From positions 2,232,001-2,296,000 of the forward strand of contig NZ_JANADP010000001.1 of the NCBI RefSeq assembly GCF_024199945.1: DNA of 64,000 nt, written 5' to 3'. Each line of letters starts with the position of its first letter. Position 1 is the stretch's first letter. Shown one piece after another: positions 54,980-64,000 of the stretch. Below the pieces are notes generated by a model. It made no database searches and was not told the origin of the DNA. It saw nothing but the letters and a program-made list of their open reading frames with translations. Made by a program: the position numbers and the translations under genes. The DNA is from Bradyrhizobium sp. CCGUVB4N (GTDB taxonomy: Bacteria; Pseudomonadota; Alphaproteobacteria; Rhizobiales; Xanthobacteraceae).

Positions 54980-57900
54980 TCATGCCGCCCGGCGATGGAG
55001 CAATCGGTCGAGCGGCGTATTGGGCTGGACCACGGCCGCCGCCAGCAGCGCGACGAGATCCTCCATCCACGCGCCGACCATCGCGCCGTCGAGCAAGTCG
55101 TCTTTATAATTGCAGGAACCCGTGATTCCGGTCGGGCGCTCCTTGAGCATCAGCGATAGCCAGGTCTGGTCGACCGGCAGCACCGGCTGGCCCTCGCGCG
55201 CGACGTTTCCGATCGATCGCACCGCGACATTGGGAAGGTCGAGCGGCTGGCGCAGCGGATTTTGCAGAGTGAAATAGACCTGGAGCAGCGATGCCGGATC
55301 GACGCCCTCCTGCTCCAGGTGGTCGGCCAGAATGTTGAACGGCAGCTCCTGCCGGGCATGCGCCTCGAGCACGCCTTGGCGCACCCGGCCCAAGGCCTGC
55401 GTGAACGACAGATCCGGCGTGATTCGGCTGCGGACGATCACCGTGTTTTCGAACGGACCCACGATCCCCTCGGTGTCCGGCTGGGCGCGATTGGCCATGG
55501 CGGTGGCGACCGCAATGTCCGTCCGTCCGATTCGCGCCAGCAGCAGGGCCTTGAGGCCGGTCAGCAGGCACATGAACAGCGTGGCGTTGTGCTGTCGCGC
55601 ATAGGCCGTGAGCCGGGCGACCAGCTCGCGCTCCAGACTGAGCGGATGATGGCCGGTCGACGCGCCCGGCCGCGCTTCGCCGTCAAACAGGGGGGCCGAT
55701 CCGCGCAAAGTCTCGGTCCAGTCGGCGGCCTGGCGGCGGGCCGCTTCCGTGCCGCACCACCAGCGCTGCCAGCGTGCGACGTCGGAGAACGCCAGCGGCA
55801 TCTTCGGCAGGGGCGGCGACGGATGGCCTGCGAGCGCGGCGTAGCGGTTGGACAGTTCCTCGAACAGTACGCCGATCGACCAGCCATCGGCGATGGCGTG
55901 ATGCAGCGTCAGCAGCAGGATGTGATCCTCGGCGTGCAGCCGCAGCAGCCGCGCCCGTAGCAGCGGCGCCCGGGCGGCGTCGACCGGGGCATAGGTTTCC
56001 TGTGCGATCAGAAGCTCGATCTTCTTCTGCTCAAGCGCCTTGCGGCGCTTGTTGTTGTGAGGACGCCCGTCGCCGATGGTCTCGACGGTCAGGACCGGAC
56101 CGAGCGTGGCCGGCGCGACGATGCGGCTGACCGGCTCCTCGCCGGTCCAGCCGAACGCCGTGCGCAGCGATTCGTGGCGGCGCACGATGTCGTCGATGGC
56201 CTGCGCCAGCATGCGCGGATCGATCGGGCCCTCGAGGTGGAAAGCGAAGGGCAGGTTGAACAGCGGCAGATCGGGCAGGCTCTGCTCGATCCGCATCATC
56301 TGGTCCTGCGCGATCGACAGCGTGGGCGGTCCGCGATCGGCCAGGCGTGGCATGCCGGCCGCGGGCTTTTGCGGTTTCGTGGCGACGGCCTCATCGATCC
56401 GCCGGGCGAGCTCTTCGATCGTCGGCGCCTCGAAGATGGTCTTGATCGGCAGCGAGACCCCGAGCGCGCGGGCCACGCGCGCCATCGCCTGGCCGGCGAG
56501 CAGGGAATGGCCGCCGAGGTCGAAGAAATTGTCGGCAACACTGATGCTCTCGACCTTCAGCAGATCGATCCAGATGTCGGACAGGACCTTCTCGGTGAAG
56601 CGGCGGGCCGGCACGGTGGCTTCCGTCCCGGCGCTCTCCTGTTGCGCCGGCGCCAGCAGGGCGGAGCGATCGAGCTTGCCGTGGGCGTTGAGCGGTACCT
56701 GATCCAGGAACAGGAAGGCTGACGGGATCGCATGAACAGGCAGCCGGCTCTTGAGGAAGTCGCGCAGCTCGCTGGCGCTGATCTGGCGGCCGGCCCTGGC
56801 GACGATATGGGCGATCAGCCTGATATCGCCATTGGCGTCGCGGCGTGGCTCGACGATGCCGGCGCGCACGCTTGCGTGGTCGCCAAGCGCAGCCTCGATC
56901 TCCTTGAGCTCGATGCGATAGCCCCGGACCTTGACCTGAAGGTCGGCGCGACCGAGGCATTCGACCGTCCCGTCGGCGCGGCGGCGGGCGAGGTCGCCGG
57001 TGCGGTACAGCCGCGCGCCTTGCTGACGTGCGAACGGATCGGGGATGAAGCGCTGCCGACTTTGCGCGGGATCGTTGACATAGCCGCGGCCGACGCCGGC
57101 GCCGCCGATGCAGAGCTCGCCGACCACGCCGATCGGCTGCGGCTCCAGATTGGCGTCGAGCACATGGAGCTGGGTGTTGGGTAGCGGTGCGCCGACCGGG
57201 ACATTGGTCGTCGTGTCCGGCGCCTTGGTCAGCCGGTGCAGCGAGACGTCGTCGGAACATTCCGAGGCGCCGTAGGCGTTGATCAGCGGTACCTTCGGGC
57301 AGCGGGCGAACCAGGCGCGGCAGAGTTCGACCGGCAGCGGCTCGCCGGTCGAGATCAGGAGCCGCAGCTTGGCAAATGCGCGCGCCATCGGCGCCTCGTC
57401 GAGGCGTTCGAGGATCACGCGGAGCAGCGAGGGAACGATCTCGAGCACGGTGATGCCCTCGCGTTCGATCTCCCGCGCCAGCAGGATCGGATCCTGTACG
57501 ACCGAATTGCCGCAGACGTGGACGCGTGCGCCGACCATGGGAGCGGCGAGGAACTGCCAGACCGAGATCACAAAGCTCTGCGGCGCAGTCTGCGCGATCA
57601 CGTCCTTGCGCGTGAGGCCGAGCTCGGCGATCAGCGACGCCAGATGGTTGGACAGCCCGCGCTGCTCGATCATGACGCCCTTCGGTGCGCCTGATGAGCC
57701 GGACGTGTAGATGAGGTAGGCAAGGCTCGCGGCTGCGCGCCGCACCGCGCGTGCCGGCCTGGTCGATTTTAGCGCGCTCGCATCCTCGATCTCGGCGACC
57801 TGGATTCGCGCGACCAGCGGCTCGAGCAGCGCGTCGACCATGGCGAACTGCGCGCGCCCCGTCAGCAGCACGCTTGCGCAGCTTGATCCGAGGATCGTTG

Positions 57901-60900
57901 CGAGCCTCGCCGGTGGCTGCTCGGGATCGAGGTTCAGGAAGGCCGCGCCCACGCGTTGCACCGCGATCATCGCCGCGAGCAGGTCGGGCCCGCGATCGGC
58001 CAGCAGCGCGACGACTGTTTCTGCGCCGACGCCCTCGCGGGCCAGCCAGCGTGCGATCGCCTGGCTGCGGCGCGCCAGTTCGCGATAGCTCAGCGACAGG
58101 CGTCCATCGGATATCGCCACGGCATTCGGCGTCTTCTTCGCCTGCCGCTCAAAGCGTTCGCAGACATTGCCGCGCGTGGTAAAATTGGCCGGCCGGCCTT
58201 TTGTCGGCAGCAGCCGGCGGTCGGCGTCGGTGAGCAGCGGCAGGCGCGAGATGCGCTGCTCGGGATTGGCGATGGCGGCCTTGAGCAGGGTCTTGAACTG
58301 ATCGGCCATGCCCTCGATCGTCAGCGCGTCGAACAGATCGGTGGCATATTCGAAGAAGCCGGTGAAGCGACCCTCGGCCTCGACCAGCTCGAGCGTGATG
58401 TCGAAGCGCGCGACCTTCGGGTCGACCTCCATCCGGCGCGTCGACAGGCCGGCAAAGCTTGCCGCCTCGATCGATGCGTTCTGCAGGATGAACATGATCC
58501 GGAACAGCGGATTGCCGTCGCTCCTTCGCGCGATCTGCAACGCGCGCAGGACCTCCTCGATCGGAAGGTCCTGGTTGCGATAGGCATCGAGCGTGACCTG
58601 GCGCACCCGCCGCAGCATCTCCCCGAACGTCGGGTCGCCGCCGAAATCGTTGCGCAGGATCAGCGTGTTGGCAAACAACCCGATCAGCCGTTCGCTTTCG
58701 ATCTGGTTGCGGTTCGCGATCAGAGAGCCCGTCGCGACATCCTCGTGCCCGGTATGGCGGAACAGCAGGCACTGGAACACCGCGAGCAGCGTCATGAACG
58801 GCGTCACGCCCTGGTCCTGGCTCAACGCGCGAATGTCAGCCGAAAGGGTCTTTGGGAATTCGAAATAGTGCCGGGCGCCGTGACCGCTCCAGACGTCCGG
58901 CCGCGGCCGGTCGGTCCGAAGCGGCAGCATGGTGACGCCGTCGAGCTTCGACCGCCAGTAGTCGAGCTGCTCCTTCGCCGCCGGTGTTTGTGCCCAGCTC
59001 TGCTGCCAGCGCGCAAAATCGCGATATTGGAAGCCGGGCGAGGGCAGCAGCGTCGTCGTGTTCTCCTTGCGCGCGGCGGAATATCCGGCGGCGAGCGCCT
59101 CCCAGAACAGCCGCTGTGACCAGCCATCGGTGACGAGGTGATGGATATTGACCACCAGCGCATGGCTGGACTTGTCGAACGAGAGGAGAGTGACCTTCAG
59201 CGGCGGCTCGAAGGCGAGATCGAACGGATATTGCGCCAGCTTGAGCGCCTCGCGCCTGACGACCGCAAGCCGTCGGTGCGGAGGGCAGGGTCTCAGCTTG
59301 ATCCGTTCGAACTGCGGCGCCGCCTCGAGCGCGCGCTGCGCGGGCTCGCCCTCGCGTTCGACGAAGACCGACCGCAGCGCCTCGTGGCGCGTGCAGATCG
59401 CAGCGAGGCCGGCCTGAAGCGCCGCGATATCGACCTGCCCCTTGAGCAGGGCGACTTCGACCACGTTATAATTGTAGCGCGTCGGATCGAGCCGCGAGAG
59501 CACGTACATCCGCTGCTGCTGGAACGACAGCGGCGCGTCGCCTTCGGACGCCTCCGGGCGCCATGCCGGCAGCATCGTGTCGCGATGCGCCGTGGTCTCG
59601 AGCCGCGCGGCAAGTGCGCCGACCGTGGCGCAATCAAAAATGTCCTCGAACGAAAAGTCGACGTTGAAACGCTCGCGCAGGCGCGAGCGCATCTGCGTGA
59701 CCGCGAGCGAGTCCGCGCCGAGCGCAAAGACGTCTTGATCGACGCCTACTTTCGGAAGCTCCAGGAGATTGGCCCAGATCTCCGCGAGCCGGGTCTCCAG
59801 ATCGTTGCGCGGCAGCTGCGTCTCGTCGTCATCATGAGACGGCGAAATCAGCTCGGCCAGCGCATTGCGCTTGACCTTGCCGCTGGCCCCCTTCGGCAGC
59901 GCCGTCACGCTGCGGATCAGGCTTGGCACCTTGTAGGCGGCGAGGCGTTTGCGCGCGAACTGGCGCAGCTGGTCGGAGGTTGCCTCGGAATTGTCCCGCA
60001 GCACCACGACCGCGGCGACGTTCTCGCCGAGCTTGGGGTGGGGAACGGCGAAGACGCCGGCTTCCAGCACCGCCGGATGGGCCAGCAGCACCTCTTCCAC
60101 CTCCAGCGGCGAGACCTTCTGGCCACCGCGGTTGATGACGTCCTTGATGCGGCCGACGATGAAGAGATAGCCGTCGGCATCGAGATAGCCGAGATCGCCG
60201 GTCCGGAACCAGCCGTCGCGAAACGCGGCCTGCGTCGCGGCATCGTCATTATAATAGCCGCGGCTCATGTTGGCTCCGCGCAGCATGATCTCGCCACGCT
60301 CGCCGCTTGCAAGCGCGCGGCCTGTCTCGTCCATGATCGCGATCTCGGGACCCGCGGCGCGGCCGACCGATCCGGTCTTGCGCAGCTCGAACGGATTGGC
60401 GGCAATCTGCGAGGCCGCTTCGGTCATGCCGTAGGTTTCCAGCACGGGCACGCCGAACATCGTCTCCAGCCCGTTGAGGATCGCGGGCGCAAGCGAGGAC
60501 GAGGCCGAGCGGATCACGCGCAGCGACGACGCGCGGGCGCGCTCCGGATTGGCTTCCGCGGCCGTCAGCAGCGCGCGATGAATCGTCGGCACTGCCGTGT
60601 ACCAGGTCGGTTGCAGGTCCCGCATCCAGCCGAAGAAGGACGGTGCGTCGAAGCCGCCGGTCGCGATCACGCTGGAGCCGGCCGCGAGCGCGGTCAGGAG
60701 GCCGGAGATCAGGCCATGGGCGTGAAACAGCGGCAGGGCATTGAGCAGGCGATCCTGCGACGTGAGCGACAGCACACGGCCGGCATTTTGCGCGGAGAGA
60801 CACACATTGCGATGCGTCAGCGGCACCATTTTCGGCCGCGCCGCCGTACCCGATGTCAGCAGGATAAAGGCATCATCCTCGGCACGCGCGAGGCCGCTTG

Positions 60901-61417
60901 CGCTCGCCGGACCGATCGTCGGGCCAATGAAAGCGCAGCCGCCGAGATCCGCCTCAGGTCCCGGAACGAAGTCGATCACCGCGATATCGAGCGCCCGGGC
61001 GACGTCACGACTTGGTGAGTTCATATCGGCCCGGGTGACCAGTGCCGTCAGCTTCAGCTCGCTGAAATAGCGCTGCAGTTCATCCGCCGTAAGGTCCGGG
61101 TTGACGGGGACGCAGGCACAGCTTGATGCGACCGCGATCAGAGCGAGGGCGCTATCGGCGCCGCGCGGCAGTGCAACAGCAATCCGGTCGCCAGGTGCAA
61201 TGCCGAGCCCGCGCAGCGCTTGGACCAGATGCGCATTCCCGGCGCCGAGCGCTCCGTAGGTCAGAGGCGGCCGGCCAGGGGCGAGCAGGGCGGGGGCTGC
61301 CGGTATCGTTCGCGCGTAGAAGGCGAGTAGGCCGCCGATATGGGCAAACGTATCGGTTTCGGCGCCCGCGCTGGCCAATCCCCCTCCCGCCCCGGATGCA
61401 ATCGCCGACAATGCCAT
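54980..61417 (-). CDS. Two-module NRPS-like enzyme: A-PCP-C-A-PCP-C, no release domain
   Basis: A 2145-residue synthetase. Domain order with approximate residues: acyl-CoA-ligase-like A1 (20-530: LLTSGTAARPKMVPLTHRN, TYGMTEAASQI, FRTGDLGYLDADGY); carrier 1 (540-610, Ser568 in LGADSLAVTQ); condensation 1 (630-1060, HHLVTDG near 759); A2 (1090-1590: YTSGSSGAPKGVMIEQRG, NAYGASECSDD, YRTGDLARRR, HGKLDR); carrier 2 (about 1610-1670, Ser1636 in LGGHSLLAGQ); condensation 2 (1690-2140, HHAIADG near 1841). No thioesterase, reductase or cyclisation domain follows. In A2 the Asp that normally binds the amino group is Val (SFVISVWQFL). The ATG at 61417 was chosen over TTG 61450. Confidence 0.9.
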   Translation of the reverse strand: MALSAIASGAGGGLASAGAETDTFAHIGGLLAFYARTIPAAPALLAPGRPPLTYGALGAGNAHLVQALRGLGIAPGDRIAVALPRGADSALALIAVASSCACVPVNPDLTADELQRYFSELKLTALVTRADMNSPSRDVARALDIAVIDFVPGPEADLGGCAFIGPTIGPASASGLARAEDDAFILLTSGTAARPKMVPLTHRNVCLSAQNAGRVLSLTSQDRLLNALPLFHAHGLISGLLTALAAGSSVIATGGFDAPSFFGWMRDLQPTWYTAVPTIHRALLTAAEANPERARASSLRVIRSASSSLAPAILNGLETMFGVPVLETYGMTEAASQIAANPFELRKTGSVGRAAGPEIAIMDETGRALASGERGEIMLRGANMSRGYYNDDAATQAAFRDGWFRTGDLGYLDADGYLFIVGRIKDVINRGGQKVSPLEVEEVLLAHPAVLEAGVFAVPHPKLGENVAAVVVLRDNSEATSDQLRQFARKRLAAYKVPSLIRSVTALPKGASGKVKRNALAELISPSHDDDETQLPRNDLETRLAEIWANLLELPKVGVDQDVFALGADSLAVTQMRSRLRERFNVDFSFEDIFDCATVGALAARLETTAHRDTMLPAWRPEASEGDAPLSFQQQRMYVLSRLDPTRYNYNVVEVALLKGQVDIAALQAGLAAICTRHEALRSVFVEREGEPAQRALEAAPQFERIKLRPCPPHRRLAVVRREALKLAQYPFDLAFEPPLKVTLLSFDKSSHALVVNIHHLVTDGWSQRLFWEALAAGYSAARKENTTTLLPSPGFQYRDFARWQQSWAQTPAAKEQLDYWRSKLDGVTMLPLRTDRPRPDVWSGHGARHYFEFPKTLSADIRALSQDQGVTPFMTLLAVFQCLLFRHTGHEDVATGSLIANRNQIESERLIGLFANTLILRNDFGGDPTFGEMLRRVRQVTLDAYRNQDLPIEEVLRALQIARRSDGNPLFRIMFILQNASIEAASFAGLSTRRMEVDPKVARFDITLELVEAEGRFTGFFEYATDLFDALTIEGMADQFKTLLKAAIANPEQRISRLPLLTDADRRLLPTKGRPANFTTRGNVCERFERQAKKTPNAVAISDGRLSLSYRELARRSQAIARWLAREGVGAETVVALLADRGPDLLAAMIAVQRVGAAFLNLDPEQPPARLATILGSSCASVLLTGRAQFAMVDALLEPLVARIQVAEIEDASALKSTRPARAVRRAAASLAYLIYTSGSSGAPKGVMIEQRGLSNHLASLIAELGLTRKDVIAQTAPQSFVISVWQFLAAPMVGARVHVCGNSVVQDPILLAREIEREGITVLEIVPSLLRVILERLDEAPMARAFAKLRLLISTGEPLPVELCRAWFARCPKVPLINAYGASECSDDVSLHRLTKAPDTTTNVPVGAPLPNTQLHVLDANLEPQPIGVVGELCIGGAGVGRGYVNDPAQSRQRFIPDPFARQQGARLYRTGDLARRRADGTVECLGRADLQVKVRGYRIELKEIEAALGDHASVRAGIVEPRRDANGDIRLIAHIVARAGRQISASELRDFLKSRLPVHAIPSAFLFLDQVPLNAHGKLDRSALLAPAQQESAGTEATVPARRFTEKVLSDIWIDLLKVESISVADNFFDLGGHSLLAGQAMARVARALGVSLPIKTIFEAPTIEELARRIDEAVATKPQKPAAGMPRLADRGPPTLSIAQDQMMRIEQSLPDLPLFNLPFAFHLEGPIDPRMLAQAIDDIVRRHESLRTAFGWTGEEPVSRIVAPATLGPVLTVETIGDGRPHNNKRRKALEQKKIELLIAQETYAPVDAARAPLLRARLLRLHAEDHILLLTLHHAIADGWSIGVLFEELSNRYAALAGHPSPPLPKMPLAFSDVARWQRWWCGTEAARRQAADWTETLRGSAPLFDGEARPGASTGHHPLSLERELVARLTAYARQHNATLFMCLLTGLKALLLARIGRTDIAVATAMANRAQPDTEGIVGPFENTVIVRSRITPDLSFTQALGRVRQGVLEAHARQELPFNILADHLEQEGVDPASLLQVYFTLQNPLRQPLDLPNVAVRSIGNVAREGQPVLPVDQTWLSLMLKERPTGITGSCNYKDDLLDGAMVGAWMEDLVALLAAAVVQPNTPLDRLLHRRAA

Positions 61418-61553
61418 TCCCTTTTGATCTGATTGGGCTATTCTTCCCAAGAGTTAGGGAACGCGTCCAGTCTGAGGTGAAGTTTTGGCCCCAAAATCTG
61501 TGGTTGAGGGACCTTAAGCCCTTCGGCGGGGAGAGTGTCGGGGCGGGATCACC
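61418..61553. promoter_or_regulatory. Divergent intergenic region of NRPS and cyclase genes
   Basis: These 136 bases separate the two outward-reading genes and must hold both promoters. They are relatively T-rich near 61430-61500. No operator or sigma motif could be assigned. Confidence 0.5.
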
Positions 61554-64000
61554 ATGCTGGAGAAAGAGCCGGAGACGGAAGTCGGATTGAAGCGTTGGCT
61601 CGAAGGGATCGGTCTCGGCCACTACACCGATCTGTTCGCGCAGCACCGCCTCGATCTCGACGTCATGGGCGACCTGACCGAGGCTGATCTTGCCGAGCTC
61701 GGATTGCCGCTCGGCGATCGCAAGCGGCTGCAGCGGGCGACCGCGTCGCTGTTCCAGGCAGAGGCGGCGGAGGTGCCGGCCGCGCCGGCGCACCCGCAGA
61801 CCCGCGCCGAGGTCGGCGCCGAACGCCGTCAGCTCACCACCATGTTCTGCGACATGGTGGATTCCACGGCGCTCTCCGCCCAGTTCGATCCGGAAGACGT
61901 GCGCGACATGATCGCGAGCTTTCGCGAGACCTGCGTGCGCGTGGTCAAGCATTACGAAGGCTTTGCCGCCCGCTTCGTCGGCGACGGCATCCTGGTCTAT
62001 TTCGGCTACCCGACGGCGCATGAGGACGACGCCGAGCGCTCGGTGCGTGCCGGGCTCGAGATCGTGCGGGTGCTCTCGACGGCGCGCGCGATCGAGCCGC
62101 GCGGCGCGCTCAGCCACGCGCCCGCCGTCCGCATCGGCATCGCGACCGGCCTCGTCGTGGTCGGCGATCTCGTCGGTCAGGGCACCGAAGAGCGCGATTC
62201 CGCGGTCGGCGAGACCGTCAATCTGGCTGCACGTCTGCAGGCGCTGGCGCCGCCCAACGGCGTGGTCATCTCCTCCTCGACGCAGTCGTTGCTGAAGGGG
62301 AAGTTCGATTACCGCAATCTCGGCGCCCACGCACTGAAGGGCATCTCGGACAAGACCCAGGCCTGGCACGTCGTGCGCGCCACGCGGGTGGAGACCCGCT
62401 TTGCGGCCGCCATGGGCACGCGGCTGACCCCGCTCGTCAACCGCGAGGAGGAAATCGCGCTGCTGATGGGACGCTGGCAGCAGGTCAAGGAGGGCGACGG
62501 CCAGGTCGTCGTCAAGTTCGGTGAGCCCGGCATCGGCAAGTCGCGCATCATCCAGGAGATCTTTGAGCGGATCGCAGGCGACCGGCACGGACAGGTCTCG
62601 TTCCAGTGCTCGCCCTACTACACGTCCACTGCTTTTTATCCCTTCGTCGAACAGCTCAAGTTTTCTCTCGGCCTCGATCGCGAGGATGTGTCCGCGCTGT
62701 CGCTGGCGAGCCTGGAGAATGCGATCGCCGCCGCCCACGGCGATATCGAGCAGGTCACGCCGCTGTTTGCCGCGCTGCTGTCGATCCCGACCGGCGAGCG
62801 CTATCCGCCGCTCGACCTGTCGCCGCAACAGCAGAAGGACGCCACCGTCGCAGCGCTGGTCAACCACTTCCTCGGCCTCGCGCGCGAGATGCCAATGGTG
62901 ATGGCCTTCGAGGATCTACACTGGATCGATCCGACCTCGCGCGAGGTGGTCGACCTCCTGGTCGACCGGGTGCAGAACCAGCCGATCCTGGCCATCATCA
63001 CCGCGCGCTCCGAATTCCAGCCGAGCTGGAACGCGCATTCGCACATCACCACGCTGGTGCTGAACCGGCTCAGCCGGCCGCTGCGCACCACGCTGGTCGA
63101 GCGCGTCGCCGGGCGCGAATTGCCCAAGGAGGTCGTCGAGGAGATCATCGTCAAGACCGACGGCGTGCCGCTGTTCCTGGAGGAGCTGACCAAGACGGTT
63201 CTCGAATCCAACCTCCTGACCGAGCGGCATGGCCGCTACGTGCTGTCGGGCCCGTGGCGGCAGCTGGCGATTCCGGCGACCTTGACGGACTCGCTGATGG
63301 CGCGGCTCGACCGGATGGGACCGTTCAAGCGGATCGCGCAGATCGGCGCCACGATCGGCCGCGAGTTCTCCTACGAGACGCTGCATGCGGTCGCCAACAC
63401 GCCGGCGGAGCAGATCGAGGCAGCGCTGACGCATCTCGAGGAGGCCGGCCTGATCACGCGGCGCGGCCATCCGCCGGATGCGCTCTACTCCTTCAAGCAC
63501 GTGATGATCCAGAACGCGGCGCATGCCAGCCTGTTGCACAGCGAGCGGCGCAAGCTGCATGCGAGCATCGTGCAGGTGCTCGCCGAGATGTATCCGGAGA
63601 AGACCGAGCGCGAGCCGGAGCTGCTCGCCCATCATCTGACCGAGTCCGGCCAGAGCGAGGGCGCGGCGAGCTTCTGGCTCAAGGCCGGCAAGCAGGCAGC
63701 GAAGAGCGGCGCCAATCTCGAGGCGATCGGCCATCTGCGCCGCGGCTTGAGCGTCGTGCAGGCCAATGCGCGCATGCAGGGCGCCGACGAGATGGAGCTC
63801 GAGCTGCGGATCGCGCTCGGCAACGCGCTGATCGCCGCCAAGGGCTATGCCGTGCAGGAGGTCGAGGAGAACTACATCCGCGCCCTCGAACTCGGCCAGC
63901 AGCTGGACGATGACGAAAAGACCTTTGCCGCGACCCGCGGGCTCTGGGTCTGCCATTTCATCCGCGCCGATCTCACCCGTGCGCACGATCTCAGCGTCGA
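61554..64000 (+). CDS. SAM domain - adenylate/guanylate cyclase - AAA/TPR protein (3' end outside window)
   Basis: At least 815 residues of a class III cyclase regulator continuing beyond the window. A SAM domain is at about residues 8-65 (WLEGIGLGHYTDLFAQHRLD); the cyclase domain at 90-265 has the two metal Asp residues D100 in TTMFCDMVDSTALS and D144 in FVGDGILVYFGY. A P-loop ATPase follows with GEPGIGKS at residues 323-330, then AAA-like FEDLHWIDPTSREVVDLL and, near the window edge, TPR-like helices. Such proteins sense partners through SAM and TPR regions. The ATG at 61554 follows GGGGCGGG. The gene diverges from the NRPS gene. Confidence 0.9.
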   Translation, partial: MLEKEPETEVGLKRWLEGIGLGHYTDLFAQHRLDLDVMGDLTEADLAELGLPLGDRKRLQRATASLFQAEAAEVPAAPAHPQTRAEVGAERRQLTTMFCDMVDSTALSAQFDPEDVRDMIASFRETCVRVVKHYEGFAARFVGDGILVYFGYPTAHEDDAERSVRAGLEIVRVLSTARAIEPRGALSHAPAVRIGIATGLVVVGDLVGQGTEERDSAVGETVNLAARLQALAPPNGVVISSSTQSLLKGKFDYRNLGAHALKGISDKTQAWHVVRATRVETRFAAAMGTRLTPLVNREEEIALLMGRWQQVKEGDGQVVVKFGEPGIGKSRIIQEIFERIAGDRHGQVSFQCSPYYTSTAFYPFVEQLKFSLGLDREDVSALSLASLENAIAAAHGDIEQVTPLFAALLSIPTGERYPPLDLSPQQQKDATVAALVNHFLGLAREMPMVMAFEDLHWIDPTSREVVDLLVDRVQNQPILAIITARSEFQPSWNAHSHITTLVLNRLSRPLRTTLVERVAGRELPKEVVEEIIVKTDGVPLFLEELTKTVLESNLLTERHGRYVLSGPWRQLAIPATLTDSLMARLDRMGPFKRIAQIGATIGREFSYETLHAVANTPAEQIEAALTHLEEAGLITRRGHPPDALYSFKHVMIQNAAHASLLHSERRKLHASIVQVLAEMYPEKTEREPELLAHHLTESGQSEGAASFWLKAGKQAAKSGANLEAIGHLRRGLSVVQANARMQGADEMELELRIALGNALIAAKGYAVQEVEENYIRALELGQQLDDDEKTFAATRGLWVCHFIRADLTRAHDLSV

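Noticed and set aside
61152..62867. A 571-codon minus-strand frame opposite the cyclase start
   Set aside because: Shadow of the cyclase and NRPS 5' end; composition is not protein-like.

Overview
The window is high-GC alphaproteobacterial chromosome, most likely Bradyrhizobium or a close relative (Rhizobiales/Nitrobacteraceae). This rests on gene content (CtrA beside fliI/fliJ, alphaproteobacterial CheB/CheR, DUF6894- and DUF4864-like proteins), codon bias, and several intergenic palindromic repeat families of the kind scattered through Bradyrhizobium genomes. No phage, conjugative element, intact insertion sequence, tRNA, rRNA or CRISPR array was recognised. The assignment is by eye, without a database search.

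Layout. 1-1.8 kb: end of a chemotaxis operon (cheB cut by the window edge, cheR). 2-4.3 kb: leftward operon of a DUF350 membrane protein, two small DUF1190-tail-like proteins and a glutathionylspermidine-synthase-like ATP-grasp enzyme (compare E. coli yjfLMC). 4.6-8.1 kb: a CHAT-protease/TPR protein followed by a polytopic membrane protein of unknown function. 8.1-11.2 kb: ctrA divergent from fliI-fliJ; flhA lies apart at 18.5-20.7 kb. 11.3-15.5 kb: ECF sigma/anti-sigma pair, AraC regulator, NDH-2-like flavoprotein. 15.6-18.2 kb: hexapeptide-repeat protein, methyltransferase, a repeat-filled gene desert and a 66-aa protein.

21-25.4 kb: leftward copper-handling operon (His-rich protein, lipoprotein, TolC-like lipoprotein, multicopper oxidase, cupredoxin, CusF-like protein). 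25.5-28.4 kb: MFS transporter, lspA-like gene, DUF4864 protein, TetR regulator. 28.6-32.4 kb: molybdenum aldehyde oxidoreductase (paoABC type). 32.8-40.6 kb: amine/amino-acid catabolic island with two XRE-cupin regulators, an omega-aminotransferase, dadA, a polar amino-acid ABC transporter and a PuuB-like oxidase, followed by ggt and an enoyl-CoA hydratase. 44-48.5 kb: a periplasmic beta-propeller sugar dehydrogenase fused to cytochrome c, a lactonase-like propeller, and an HDAC/acetylpolyamine-amidohydrolase enzyme. 48.5-52.7 kb: Crp-type regulator and an ABC importer.

52.7-61.4 kb holds the least conventional locus: a two-module NRPS-like enzyme (acyl-CoA-ligase-like A, carrier, C, A, carrier, C, no release domain), a Sfp-type phosphopantetheinyl transferase translationally coupled to an LLM flavin monooxygenase, and a 55-aa Lys-rich protein. 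Diverging from it is a SAM-domain/adenylate cyclase/AAA/TPR regulator that runs off the window. Together the NRPS locus looks like an undescribed lipopeptide or acyl-amide pathway, and the CHAT/membrane-protein pair is the second candidate for an undescribed system.
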